Below, one piece after another: positions 1 to 10,900 of a stretch of DNA of 64,000 bases. How positions within the stretch are numbered: the first letter of the stretch is position 1; each line of letters starts with the position of its first letter. The position numbers and the translations under genes are program-made. The notes below the pieces were generated by a model, which did not search any database, was not told the origin of the DNA, and saw nothing but the letters and a program-made list of their open reading frames with translations. The stretch comes from Nepenthes gracilis (taxonomy: Eukaryota > Streptophyta > Magnoliopsida > Caryophyllales > Nepenthaceae), in assembly GCA_033239525.1 (NCBI GenBank), contig BSYO01000035.1, positions 7,228,627 through 7,292,626 on the forward strand, given 5' to 3'.

Positions 1-1714
1 AATTGTGTTTTAACACATCATGTGCGGGAGATGTTAGACTTCTTTGAAGGATCGGGTCCGCTCTAGCTTTGTTCAAACCCAACTTCTCCTTCTATCTATC
101 CAACTTCTTCCACTCCTCAATGAAGTCACCATCTTCCAACTTCTCTCTAATGATTTCAAATAAGACATATTTTGAGTAACTATTTCTGATTTTGAAGAGA
201 GTGAAAAAATCAGTAAACAAAATAGTTGGCTATTAAAGAGTGGTTGAAACCACATTTTACAAAGGAGCTTAATTCCATATAAAGGTAGAGGCCACTAACC
301 AAAAAACATGTTCTCTGGTGGTCAATATATAAGAGAGATTATGCATGTATACACGAAAGGATCGTTGAGGCATGAGAGTGAGGAGAAAAGAAGTGTATTC
401 CATGGGCTTTTATATTCACTTCCATTATTCAAAACCCAAAGAATTTGGATCTTAGAAAATGGGTTTTTTTTTTTTGTGATTATACTCTGAATCTAAAATA
501 AATTGTCATCGATAATTTAGCTAATCCTGATATTTTCGTTGTTATTCTAGTATAAAAAATAGGTCATTCTATTTTTATAGTTTTCATGGTATTTTTGACC
601 ATTACTGAATTTGCAGAGTTTTAGTTTGTGATGAATCTAGCCCAAATAGTAAAGATATGAATTGAAGAAATCAAACATTTTCAAAATTTGCAAGCATTTG
701 ATTGGCTGCATTGCGGAATACCGAGTTGCTCAGCTGCCAAGTTGTTAAGATTTTGAATTGTGGAGTGCTAGATTGGACACACTGACAGATGCTTATATCA
801 TTGAGCTAACGAAGCCACCAAATTTGCGCAGGAGGTCGAACTACTCAATGGTCAATCATCCTTGTAAGAACGGCATTCACTGAATAAAAAACAATTACGC
901 TTAATCATTGTATCAAAGCACATCATTGATAGTACAGACTAGTGCGACAGAATGATTAAAGTCAAATAGGCCTATAGTAATTATTTTGTCACATCAACTA
1001 TGAACAAAATTGGGCATTTCAGGAGCTATGCATGCGGCAAATATATTCTAAAAGATACACTAAACCACTAATCTTTTATTTAAGTATTTAGATTCTGAAG
1101 TTAATAAAGAGTAGCATAATATATGGAACGATCGAAAATAATTAAGAAGATTTAGTTAATATTTGATAAAGTCACTCAATTATCTATAGTAATTCAGGAA
1201 TCATAATTACTTTATTATTTTCTCTGTTATTAATATGAGAAATATTGATTAAATCACCCCAATATAAATGTCTCAAACCTCTATAAATACAAAGTCCATA
1301 CATGCAGAAAGGGCAAGTGGTACTTCAACTAAAACACTAAATAGATCATTGACTTTTCTAAGTACTTACTCTTACTTGAAATATTCTGAAATCACATCTG
1401 TAAATTTAAATCTTGTAACAGCCAAACCTACAAGAAGAAGTTATAACTTGTTTTCGGATAACCTACTCCATAAAAGAAATACTGTAAGGCAAGAATCTAT
1501 CCTCTATAATTTTACCAATTCATCACCTAGCATAACTAATGCTATTTTCTTTTAAACATTGAAAGATAAATAAGATAATAAATTTTACACAATTAAATTA
1601 TTATTTTAATTTACATCTTATGAAATTCATGTTAGAACATCTAAAAATCTGTCTCAAAATTTTTCAAATTAAATTCAAATTCACAGCGTACATGAGCCTT
1701 GAATTTGGGTCTAG
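1..1714. other. AT-rich intergenic DNA, no supported gene
   Basis: Only short open frames (60-95 codons) occur here, without protein-like composition or recognisable motifs. No LTR ends, tRNA or rRNA gene were recognised. Nothing further can be supported. Confidence 0.6.
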
Positions 1715-2170
1715 TGATCTGTTGTATCATGGGTCCCGATTGTCGTACGGATTAGGAAGCCTTCCGCATTTTCATCGTTAGGAGGCTGTCGTGAGTGGGT
1801 TCGATCTCCACTTGTATTAACCTAAGATCTGTATAATACAAATTATAAATAAGAGATCAGAGGATAACGGGAGGGCTATCCCCCGTTAACACGCAAACGC
1901 TCAAATTAGAAATCTTCTGTAATAAACTAATAAATGCATGCTTAAGATGTGAAAATAAGGGGAGTGTGTGAGATGGATATGTTTGGAGGCTTAGGCTCCA
2001 TGAATGCGCCTGTGGGGGGCGGCTTAGGGGATGTCCCTGCTCGGGAGTGCGCTCGCAGAGAGCGGCTTAGAGGTGCGCCCACGGAGGACTTTTTAGAGAT
2101 GCGCCCGAGGAGGGCGGCTTGGTGATAGCCCCGCTTGGGAGTCTGCCCGTGGAGGGCGGCTTAGCAAAGC
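1715..2170 (-). mobile_element. Partial LTR of a Ty3-type element (same family as 7214-14473)
   Basis: The segment starting TGATCTG shares with the LTRs at 7214, 13799 and 50482 the ordered blocks GTCGTACGGATTAG, a 'gtgagtgggttcgatctcca' block, a short ACAAATAAGAGAT-like block and a downstream GC-rich minisatellite. The shared order indicates a minus-oriented LTR of the same family. The right boundary is lost: I found no convincing end or target duplication, so this is a truncated or rearranged copy. Confidence 0.6.
2006..2164. repeat. GC-rich 26-bp minisatellite inside the LTR
   Basis: About five copies of a unit of roughly 26 bp, consensus near GCGCCCGNGGAGGGCGGCTT (positions 2006, 2051, 2077, 2101 and 2143), two of them separated by a 15-16 bp insert of the type CTGCTCGGGAGT. 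Related but more degenerate units occur in the LTRs near 7480-7580, 14060-14130 and 50765-50880. Confidence 0.65.
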
Positions 2171-3300
2171 GAACTAGAATGGACGCAGATCCTGTACGGT
2201 GCCAATCTTGATTGTATTGGCGGGCAGCTAATCGCGGAAAAGCCCACAAGTGCCTGGCAGGTTGAACGGGACCGCCTGACTGTAACGGGTTCCGAATGGG
2301 TTCCTTTGGGGAAGCTCTGTACTGCTATCTGTCAAGTGCCCTAATGTTGGGCGATTGTCCAAAGAGCTTCATTCCCGTTCTGCTTTGGGGGAATAGAACA
2401 CTGTTTAAGGGGCTTCCTCTTGCATTATCGACGGCACAACTTGGCAACGCCCTCTGAGGACTCCACAGCGCAGGATCCAGCCGCGAGCTTCCGGAGGTCG
2501 TGGACGTCGACAGCGAGGAGCCAGGAGCTCCCTCTTAGTTTGAAGGGATGGCCAGGCTCCATTCCGGGAGCCGTGCACCTCCGTTTTGCTAGGAACATGA
2601 TGGAGAAGCCGAGCAACAGGTTCTGAGAGCCTTGTTCCTTGCTTGGCCTGATCATTTGCATGCCATTGTTGTGGGTTTCACCTGCGAATTGGTTCCAGAT
2701 CGGAAAGAAATTGTTGGATGTCGCTGTCGAAAGAGCTTCAAGCCCAGTTCCATGAAGCGGAGGATCTAGGCATCACGCTTTGTTTCCCATCAATGGGAAT
2801 GGAGGAACTAAGCGCTGTCACTGGAAGCTCCTATGTTTTGCCATAGACGAGAGCGGGAATCGCCAAATTCAGTCGCCGGGAGTGCTGGGTGCTCTGTTGG
2901 GTTGAGAGCAGCAGAGATGTGCTAGTCGCCATTAACGGAGAGCATCGTGGTGTTCTATTTCACCGGCGAGCTAAAAGCCGAAGCAGAAGAGCTGAGTGCT
3001 GCCATCAAGGACTTTTGGCTCTATTTCACGAGGACAGAGGACTGGGTGCCGTCCCTGGAGGTTCTTTGCCCTACCTAGCCCATGAACGGCAGAGAGAGAG
3101 AGAGGATGCCATGAGGGAGCTCTATACTCTTGTTTCAATAGAGACTGAAATAGAGAGAGACGATTCTGAGTTCTGTTGTGGCGAAGGCAAGAACAGAGAG
3201 CTGGAGTTGTTTGCAAGGCGAGCTGAAACTAGGGAAAAGGGGGCCAGCTTTTGGGACAGTTATCTACCCTAGGCTCCCCATTTTTGTCGTTCCATCTTCC
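2171..3300. other. GC-richer block of unknown origin
   Basis: The base composition is clearly richer in G and C than the surroundings. Frames exist on both strands (for example 2889-3272 plus, 127 codons; 2425-2661 minus, 78 codons) but I recognise no domain in any of them. The minus strand reads through a CT-rich stretch around 3090-3160 like a plant 5' leader. It could be a captured gene fragment, an element interior, or noise; no function is assigned. Confidence 0.3.
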
Positions 3301-4623
3301 CCTATTTATTGAAGGAATAGATAAAAATATTACCGTTGAAATGAATTCTAATTTTCCGCTAAGAAAAACTCTCTCACCAAAATCAGAATATTTCCCACCA
3401 TGAAAAAACTTCTTGAACAAGCCTCAAATTTTAAGTCAGGCATGTGATATCAGATCCAACATGATCCAAACTCAACCTATTGTTAAATTAAATTTTATTT
3501 TATACATGACTGAACAGTTGTTCTTCAGAGGTTCTGAAAATTCAACATGGTTGAACCGATGAAAAGGCAGAAAATTGTGAAGAGTCAATGATTTCTCGCG
3601 ATTTGATATGATTTGATTTACTGTTGGGTTTGACAGTTCAGCAGATCTACCCAGCTGCGACGGTGTGGCGCTGTCGCCGGCTTTGATCGTATGCCCACGT
3701 CTGGGGCGCAGTGCTTGTGCTTTGAGCGCAGGAAGTGCAGTGTTTTCCGCATGCGCTGCATGCGTGCTGCATGCTGGACGTACAATAGCCAAATCATTAT
3801 ACTCATTCAACAGTTACATTTAAAAATTAATTAATTAATTTAGTTTGTATAGTTTATTTATTTAATTTTTAACTGTTGGTTGAATAAACAAAACCTGTTT
3901 AATAAGAGGATCCCATTATTTTCCTCAAAGTTGTAAGAAAAAAACACTGGCACTGTAGTTTATTTATTTATATATATATAATTATGTATAAATATATTTT
4001 TAAAATAATATTTATCCTTATTATTGAGTTTCAAGATTAAGCTATGTTATTGTTTAAAGTATTGGCTGTTTTGAAAAAGAGATGGTATGCTTTTTGTTTA
4101 TAGTTCCATTTGGCATCCTTGGTGCTTTGTATATATATATATATAATTTTTTATTTAGTATAAATGTCTTGTTTTGTTACTATAAATGTGTTTACTTGGT
4201 ATCGTAATCTTATTGATATTGATAATTATTTGAGTAAATGAGAATTTATAATGTATCTAAAATGAAGGAAGATGAATATCAGCAATCAAATGGAATTTAT
4301 ATTGTTTATAGTTGGTTATTAAATTATTATTTAAAATTATATTTTATATAATAATGTATTACGATGGGGTATTTTCAAAATATGTGCTTTCTTTGTTAAA
4401 TTTTATCAATTTTGATTGATTTGTTAAATTATTTAAAATTTAATTAACTGTTGTAACCAAATCAATTAAGCAGTTCAACAGTGCAACCGAACCGTTTAAT
4501 TGGTTACTTGATGTAACCGAACCATTTAACTGATTAATGTTCTAAATTTTCCAAACCAATTTGACTAATTCATGTTAAAAAAGGTTTGTGATTTGGTTAC
4601 TCAAATTACGACCACACCACTAT
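3301..4623. other. AT-rich DNA with an inverted repeat and TA microsatellites
   Basis: An imperfect inverted repeat has arms at 3805-3816 (ATTCAACAGTTA) and 3870-3885 (TAACTGTTGGTTGAAT) around a TTAATTAATTAATT core. A (TA)n tract lies at about 4129-4145. A short GC-richer patch at 3640-3790 has no recognisable product. No gene is supported. Confidence 0.45.
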
Positions 4624-5340
4624 TGGGGATCGACTCGAATACACATAACCCAACGTAACGAAACAAAACTAGAACTCCCGTCAACCATCATCAACCAAAA
4701 TTTTAAGTATAAAAAATATAATAATATACGATATTTTTAACGTGAAAAATTCTTTTTATCTAATGAAAACGTTATGGAAGAAACTCTTAACAAATTTACT
4801 ATAAAAATATCAGCTATAAGAACCCTTAAAAAATCATTTCACTATAATCTCGAGTGAAAAATAGGTAATTATAATCCCCCTCAGTACGCCTAACAATTTA
4901 CAATAGAAGTATAATTAGAAATAAGAGTAATTAAATGAAAATACGTTTTAAAAATCAACCCTAAAACCATATACCCGATCTTGATGAAGAATGAAACTCA
5001 AATCGAATATAAATCGGATGTCGAACCTCTTTCTCTTCTCTCTTCTTTTCTCCTCTCTCACTTTGTGCGACTCTCTTTGTGTAAGAATAATTTTGGAATT
5101 AACTCGAAAACGAATCTAATACGTTTTATACTACGAACCCCACTCGAGCACCCGTCAAGCATGACTCATCCACAGGCACCACTAGAGTCGGCACTGGAGC
5201 ACCACTCGAATGAGCCTCAAGCGCGGTGTCTTACATCAATCTGGAATTGGTGTTTAAGCGCAAATCAAGCGCCATCAATCTGAAATTTGTGCTTCAGACC
5301 TTCGTCACGCTTGTGAAGATTTCAATCATTGTACAAACCT
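4624..5340 (-). mobile_element. Ty1/copia-type LTR remnant
   Basis: The left boundary, ACCACTAT followed by TGGGGATCGACTCGAA, resembles the PBS/LTR junction at 31575-31600. The segment then carries the internal block TTTTTAACGTGAAAA followed by a GAAAAAAC-like patch, as in the LTR starting at 31584. It also has a GC-rich CTCGAG/CTCAAG patch (5140-5290) like those in the LTRs at 38052 and 43633. The right end is uncertain and no internal copia sequence adjoins it, so it is a solo or truncated LTR. Confidence 0.45.
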
Positions 5341-7208
5341 CGCGCGACCTTTGAATGACTTTTCATTTGTTGTGACACCTAAAAAAAAGTGATCGAAACT
5401 AAATACCTACCTACTATATTAGTTGTATCAATATAGACTCCTACTGATAGTATAATTTTAAGTTTTCGAGTCCCAACTCCTTCCCATTCATTATATTGTC
5501 CCGTCTGATAAAAGACGTGTGACACGTCCAATCGCTAGTCCTATTCTATATAATTTTATACACTCCTGTTTTTTCTCCACATGCTACCATTGAGAGAAAA
5601 TAGCGCTCTAATAACAATAACACTTTTCCAGGTGAGTCCTAATACTTCAACACAAACTATACATATGTTAAGATCTAGATTATCCAAAATTAAGAATCTA
5701 ACATCACAAAATTACGATGTAGAAGTTGGAAGCCACATGCTAACATCAAGGCCCCAATCCCATTACAAACCCTAAGCTCTCTACATCAAGAAAGGGTATC
5801 TATCCAAACTTTTGAACTCTCATCTTGTGCTATTGTTAAAGGGAGAGTTGATGAAGTGCCACAAATTTTAATTGAGTTGTTTTTCATGACCTTCTGAAGA
5901 AGAATTCATCATTGTGCCAAACTCTCCATTCATGATGCATATAATTATGTATGTTTTGGCATTCCAATTTAGTCCTCATGAAGGATCATTTTGCATAATG
6001 GAACTAGTTTCTCAATAAGACCCATTAGATCTCTTGTCAAATAAGGCTCCCACATAATTGAAACCCTCGCTCAAAGAGGTATTGCTTCCTATTCTTCTAT
6101 CATATTGGCCTATCTAGCGTGTTATTCATTTAGATATCAAAGAAGATGCTAATAAATTATATCAACCCTATGACTTTTTTATTATGTTTTTAGTTTGTAG
6201 GACTTGTGATTCCTTGGTTCACTGCTTGCTTCATAATTTTCAGACTAAATGTACTTTTTGCATATGCAACAGTTGTCAACCATTACCAATAAATCATAAC
6301 ACCAACAATAATTTTTTTGTAAGCAAGCAAATTCTATTAATAATCAAAATTATTATGTACACAAAATTCCAAGCAAAAATGGAACTAGATAATGTCAAAA
6401 AAATCCACTACAGCACCATCTAAGACAACCTAGTAAATAAATAGACAAATCGCCTCAAATAGCTAACAAGATATCGGTGCGGGCTAAAAATATAAGTGCA
6501 AGACAAAAATATATACACCGAAAAACACAACATGACAAGGTATTTGCTCCATTCCTTCTAGATGAAATAAATTATAGTCGTAAGAACAGGCTAGCTATCA
6601 GATTATTTTGCTCATTATCTTTTTATTTAACCATCGCACAATATATAGTTATATTCCGATCCTCATATGGCTATGAGCAACCAATTTTGCTCTAAACAGG
6701 AATTCCATAAGCATTTAGTAAATTTTTTATTTAAAAGTATATGTTTAGCATACTCGTCTGCATTCTTATAAAAGACATATTAGAGGGGATATGAAAAAAG
6801 CTCATCCTATCCATTGGACCCATCCATCCCCAATAGCCATTTAAAGATTAAATGCATCAAATGGATGGAAGTTAGGACCTCAAACAAGGAACGTGCAATA
6901 TACTTTTGAAGCCCAAGTTGGAAGATTCCACATACTATTTTGACAAAGAATCTCCCATAATTCTCCATTGCACAAATGAAAGTGTCTGAAGAGTCCAAGT
7001 TAGGATTAATGATAAGGGCATGTTGGCATGGCAGTCAAATGTCTCCAATCCTAAAACCCAACTATTAATAAAATAAAACTCTAATTTTAGTATATTCAAA
7101 TCGCAAATCAAATTCCATTAACATCAAATTAGTACTTAATTTTAACCCATAAATCAATATTAAATAATCCAATTTAAACTCAAATAAAATGTCAAGCTAT
7201 AGACCTAC
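5341..7208. other. Intergenic DNA, nothing identified
   Basis: AT-rich sequence with short open frames only (up to 82 codons), none with recognisable motifs. A TGTGACACCT-like LTR start may lie near 5372, but no partner end was found. Confidence 0.5.
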
Positions 7209-7213
7209 AATAT

Positions 7214-7938
7214 CGATGTGTCATGAGATCCGGGTTACTACACGGATTAGAGAGCCACTTGGGTCTTCCTTAGCGGGTTGAATAAAGTGAGTCCGGTCTC
7301 CATTCCTGATAACCTTGATCCTGCATAGTACAACTAACAAATAAGAGGTTAAAAAATTAACGGACTTATTTTCTAAAGTATTCTCCGATACTCAAGTTAG
7401 TAATCCTTTTTAACAAACAAAAAGATACAATGATAAGAAATGTACGTGATGATGTACAAGAGTAGGGATGGCGTTTGTCTCAGAGGTTGCGCTCGGCATG
7501 GAACAGTTTTGATGTGGCGGTGCGCTTGGCGGGGGGAGGATTGAGAGGAGGTGGTGTGCTCGATGGGGAGTGACTTGAGAATGGGAGAGAGAGAATTGTG
7601 AGAGATCTCTTTTGTATGCTTACCAATGAGCCCCTTGCTCATCAAAAAGAATGGATATTCAAAGCGTTGGCGGGCGGTTCAACCTTCCCTGGTTGGTGAC
7701 AACTGCCTATTGAACTGTCTAGATTGATAAGGATATATCGATTGGCTGTTGCAACCAATTATGGTAGGTTTATTCAACGTGTGAGATGAGGATCATGGGC
7801 CATCCTAACTGGACCAACGAGGTCATTTTTGCTGATTGGACCATTAAGGCTGATTGGGCCTGTTGTAATGTTCGAATCCTGAGCCTATCCCTTATACTTG
7901 TGGGCCTTCTTTCTGAATTGGGTAGACTGAACCCATTA
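7214..7938 (-). repeat. 3' LTR of the 7.2-14.5 kb element
   Basis: Aligns with 13799-14473 through many blocks: GGATTAGAGAGCCACTTGGG, CAACTAACAAATAAGA, GAGAATTGTGAGAGATCTCT followed by TTTGTATGCTT, GGTTGGTGACAAC and ATATCGATTGG. The outer end is CGATGTG (expected TG) and the inner end CCCATTA (expected CA). The inner flank, read on the minus strand, ends GAGCTAG, like the GGGGGCTAG polypurine end of the 51.7 kb element. Confidence 0.8.
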
Positions 7939-10900
7939 CTAGCTCAATGTCGGGTGGTTCAAAATTTGTAACCCCCTGGTATACTCCTAATGGGACACTG
8001 TTTGTAGATTTGTGAGCTTTCTTTTCCAAAACGTCTTACAAATTGCCACTCTGATTGGCAAGATTTGGCAGTGATTATCTGGACTGCACCAATTCTTTAC
8101 AAATGGTACTAGTGGTGAGATCTTTCGCAATAATGGCACGTCGATCTCCTATTTCGGCTATAAGTAGGGTGTTCGTAGCGTCTTGCTCCCCCAATTATCC
8201 CCACCAACTAAGTTGTGTCAATGTTAGGAGTGAGCATAAAGCCTATGCAACCACCTGTCAGGGTCGATGAAGACTCTGGCTCAATGCCAGGAGCTGGTGC
8301 TGAAAGCGCATTTGATATCCATTTTGGTTTATCTCTTTTCATCCTAGCACATCCTAGCCTTGCATAGCACTGAGTGGGATTCAAACCGGTTTCCTTTTCT
8401 ACCAACTGGTGATGGAGGGCCTTTGCCGAGGTGGTCTTGGAGGAGCCACAGCTCAACCTATTTGGTGAGAGAATGTGACACTCCATTTGCTCCAACCATG
8501 TGGCTCAATCCTAGGCTACCCACGAGAGATCTACTCCGGAGGCTGTTGATGGGGGTATATCCCCAAGTTCATGCCAAACCTTGAGCCATCACTATCACAT
8601 TGGGTCCGACGTGTGGTTTTGCAAGACTGAGAACATTGAGGCGAGGGAAGAATGGCTAAGGCAGAAACAAACTTTCTTGAGAACTTTAGGTGGATGCTTA
8701 GAGATGGGATGGTGCAAGTAGGCTAATCCCGACATGCCTGCACCTCGAAAGCTAGCAAAGGCTTTGGTATGTGCTTCCTACTTCAACAACTGGAGGGCAA
8801 CGGCATTTAGGAGCCGATTCGCGGTCCTGATTTATTCGATCGTCGGCCCTAGAGTCGGGCCAAAAACGTCCGAGCGGCCCTAGAGGTCGAAATAAAAAAC
8901 TCGGTTAACCGAGATCGAAATCTCGGTTCCGTCTAGCGGCCCAAGGTCGAAATGTTTCCCGCCTTCGCTGATTCCTTCAAGAGGTCGAAATAAGCTTGTC
9001 CCAAGGGGCAAAACTTTTGAAGTTTGGTCATCGTTCCATGTACTATTGTTCCTTTATGATATTGTGTATTCACTGTCAAAAGCTTATACTTTGTAAGAGG
9101 AATTAGTGAATGAAATAGAAGGACGCAACACCGAGTCCGGAGACTATTCTTTATCAGATGGAAATGTCTCCAATATTCCCGATAAGGCATTAGTGTGATG
9201 ATTAAAGCATTCAAATGTTGTCTCTACCACTTGGGCTATGATGGTCTAACAATTTGATCCTCGAACAACTCACTTTTCTGGTAGTCCGGCTCACGGTAGC
9301 TCATCTCCACTCTTGGTAAGGATAGGGGCTAGCTGAGCCTGCCTTGAGCTTATCAGGGTCAAACACCTTCTATTGCTTGACATCTTGATGGCTTGGAAGT
9401 GTGGTTGGTTGGCATCTCATTCTCGGGCGCCCACAACCTCCTCAAGAAGGGGAGCTGGGCCCGAGGCGTCAAGGAGCTGGTGGCTGCTTCCCACTTGACC
9501 TCGGTGTCAACCCCGACACTTTGTCGGCCAAGGCACGAGCCATGGACCAACCTCGAGCCACCTCGAGTAGCAATAAGCGTCCGCTTGTTTTCATGAAAAC
9601 TCCCCAAGTTGGCGTTATCAACTCAAGAAGAAGCTCCCGACGGAATCCCTCTCCTTCTTTGAGGATCGATGTGATCGCTTTGAGCTACAAAGGCTTGCCA
9701 CCTTTGGATATAGTGCGTCAAGGCATTATTAATTGCCAAGGGGTTGTAGGGGAGGCAGAGCTACTATGAGGGAACTATAAGGTCAGTGATCTTGTTGTTC
9801 TTGGTTGACTCTGTTGGGTTATAAATCACACTCATATAGACTATTACCCTATTGATGGGTAGTCAAGAGGCACAGCTGAGCGGGTTAAATGTCAAGATGG
9901 AGTATTGTAGTCTTTGCATGTGCAAAGCACGCGTGGTGAGTGATTGGGAAACCATTCCGAAGGTTGACCAGGAGTTGAGTCCAAAGGGTGACCGATGGAC
10001 ATTCAGAAGGTCAACCAAGAGATGACTCCAAGGGATGACCAAGCGGAGTTGAGTCTAAGGGAAGATTAGGTGGATCCAATGCCGAGGGGCAACTGGATGT
10101 CAATGCCAATGGGTGACCAAGTGCCGAGGTCGAGGGTCGATCGGGGGGTGCTGAGGCCGAGGGTAGACTGGGCAGACGCTCTATAGGTCGACTAGGCAGA
10201 GCCAAGTCTGAGGGATGACCGGGCAGTGCCGATGACGAGGGGTGACCGAGTGCCGATACCCATGGACAACTAGGTGTTGAGGTCGAGGGGGGATTAGGTG
10301 CCAAGGGGGCTTCCCACCTCAAGATAGTTGATCGTTCAAGCTGTAGGAGCAGATTGCACTTTGAATTCCTTGGAAGGGTGTTTCTTGTCGTGTGTTACAA
10401 TTGGGGAATAGCCAGGATGAACTGAGGGCAAGGAGCCCCTAGCGAACTCCAATGCTGGAGTAGGGGACCTTTTGACTTGTAAGACAGGTGAACGGATCGA
10501 CACGGCCGATCTAGGGATCCCAATCTCGGCGGCTCCTTCTTTGATGATGCCGCTCTACTTGCAGGCTAAGCGTTGTTGTAGAGTCCTGTGCTAGTCGCTT
10601 TCCTCGACCATAGGCAGCCCAAGCCTCAAGCTAGATTTGAGAGCTCACTAATGGAATTCTCTGCCTCTGGACCCGATCATCTTGCTACAAGGACGTGCTT
10701 CAGGAGTGAGTAGTGAGAGAGCCTGAGAGCCGACCGAGCACTGTTGTTGTCATCAGGCATGACCAAATAAATTTGGCTAGTTGTACCTGCTCCTATCAGG
10801 TGGAGGTTGTAGCACTGAGAAAAGGGTGGTTGCTTGCTAAACTTTGAAGCTATCACTGTTGGGCTTGTGCTATCCTAGGCTGTTGTTCGCATGTTTCCAT

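Noticed and set aside
2889..3272. Open frame of 127 codons (plus)
   Set aside because: No recognisable motif, and frames on the opposite strand overlap it; not called a gene.
9401..9769. Open frame of 122 codons (plus) in the Ty3-type element
   Set aside because: Lies antisense in a decayed element interior and shows no Gag, Pol or other domain.
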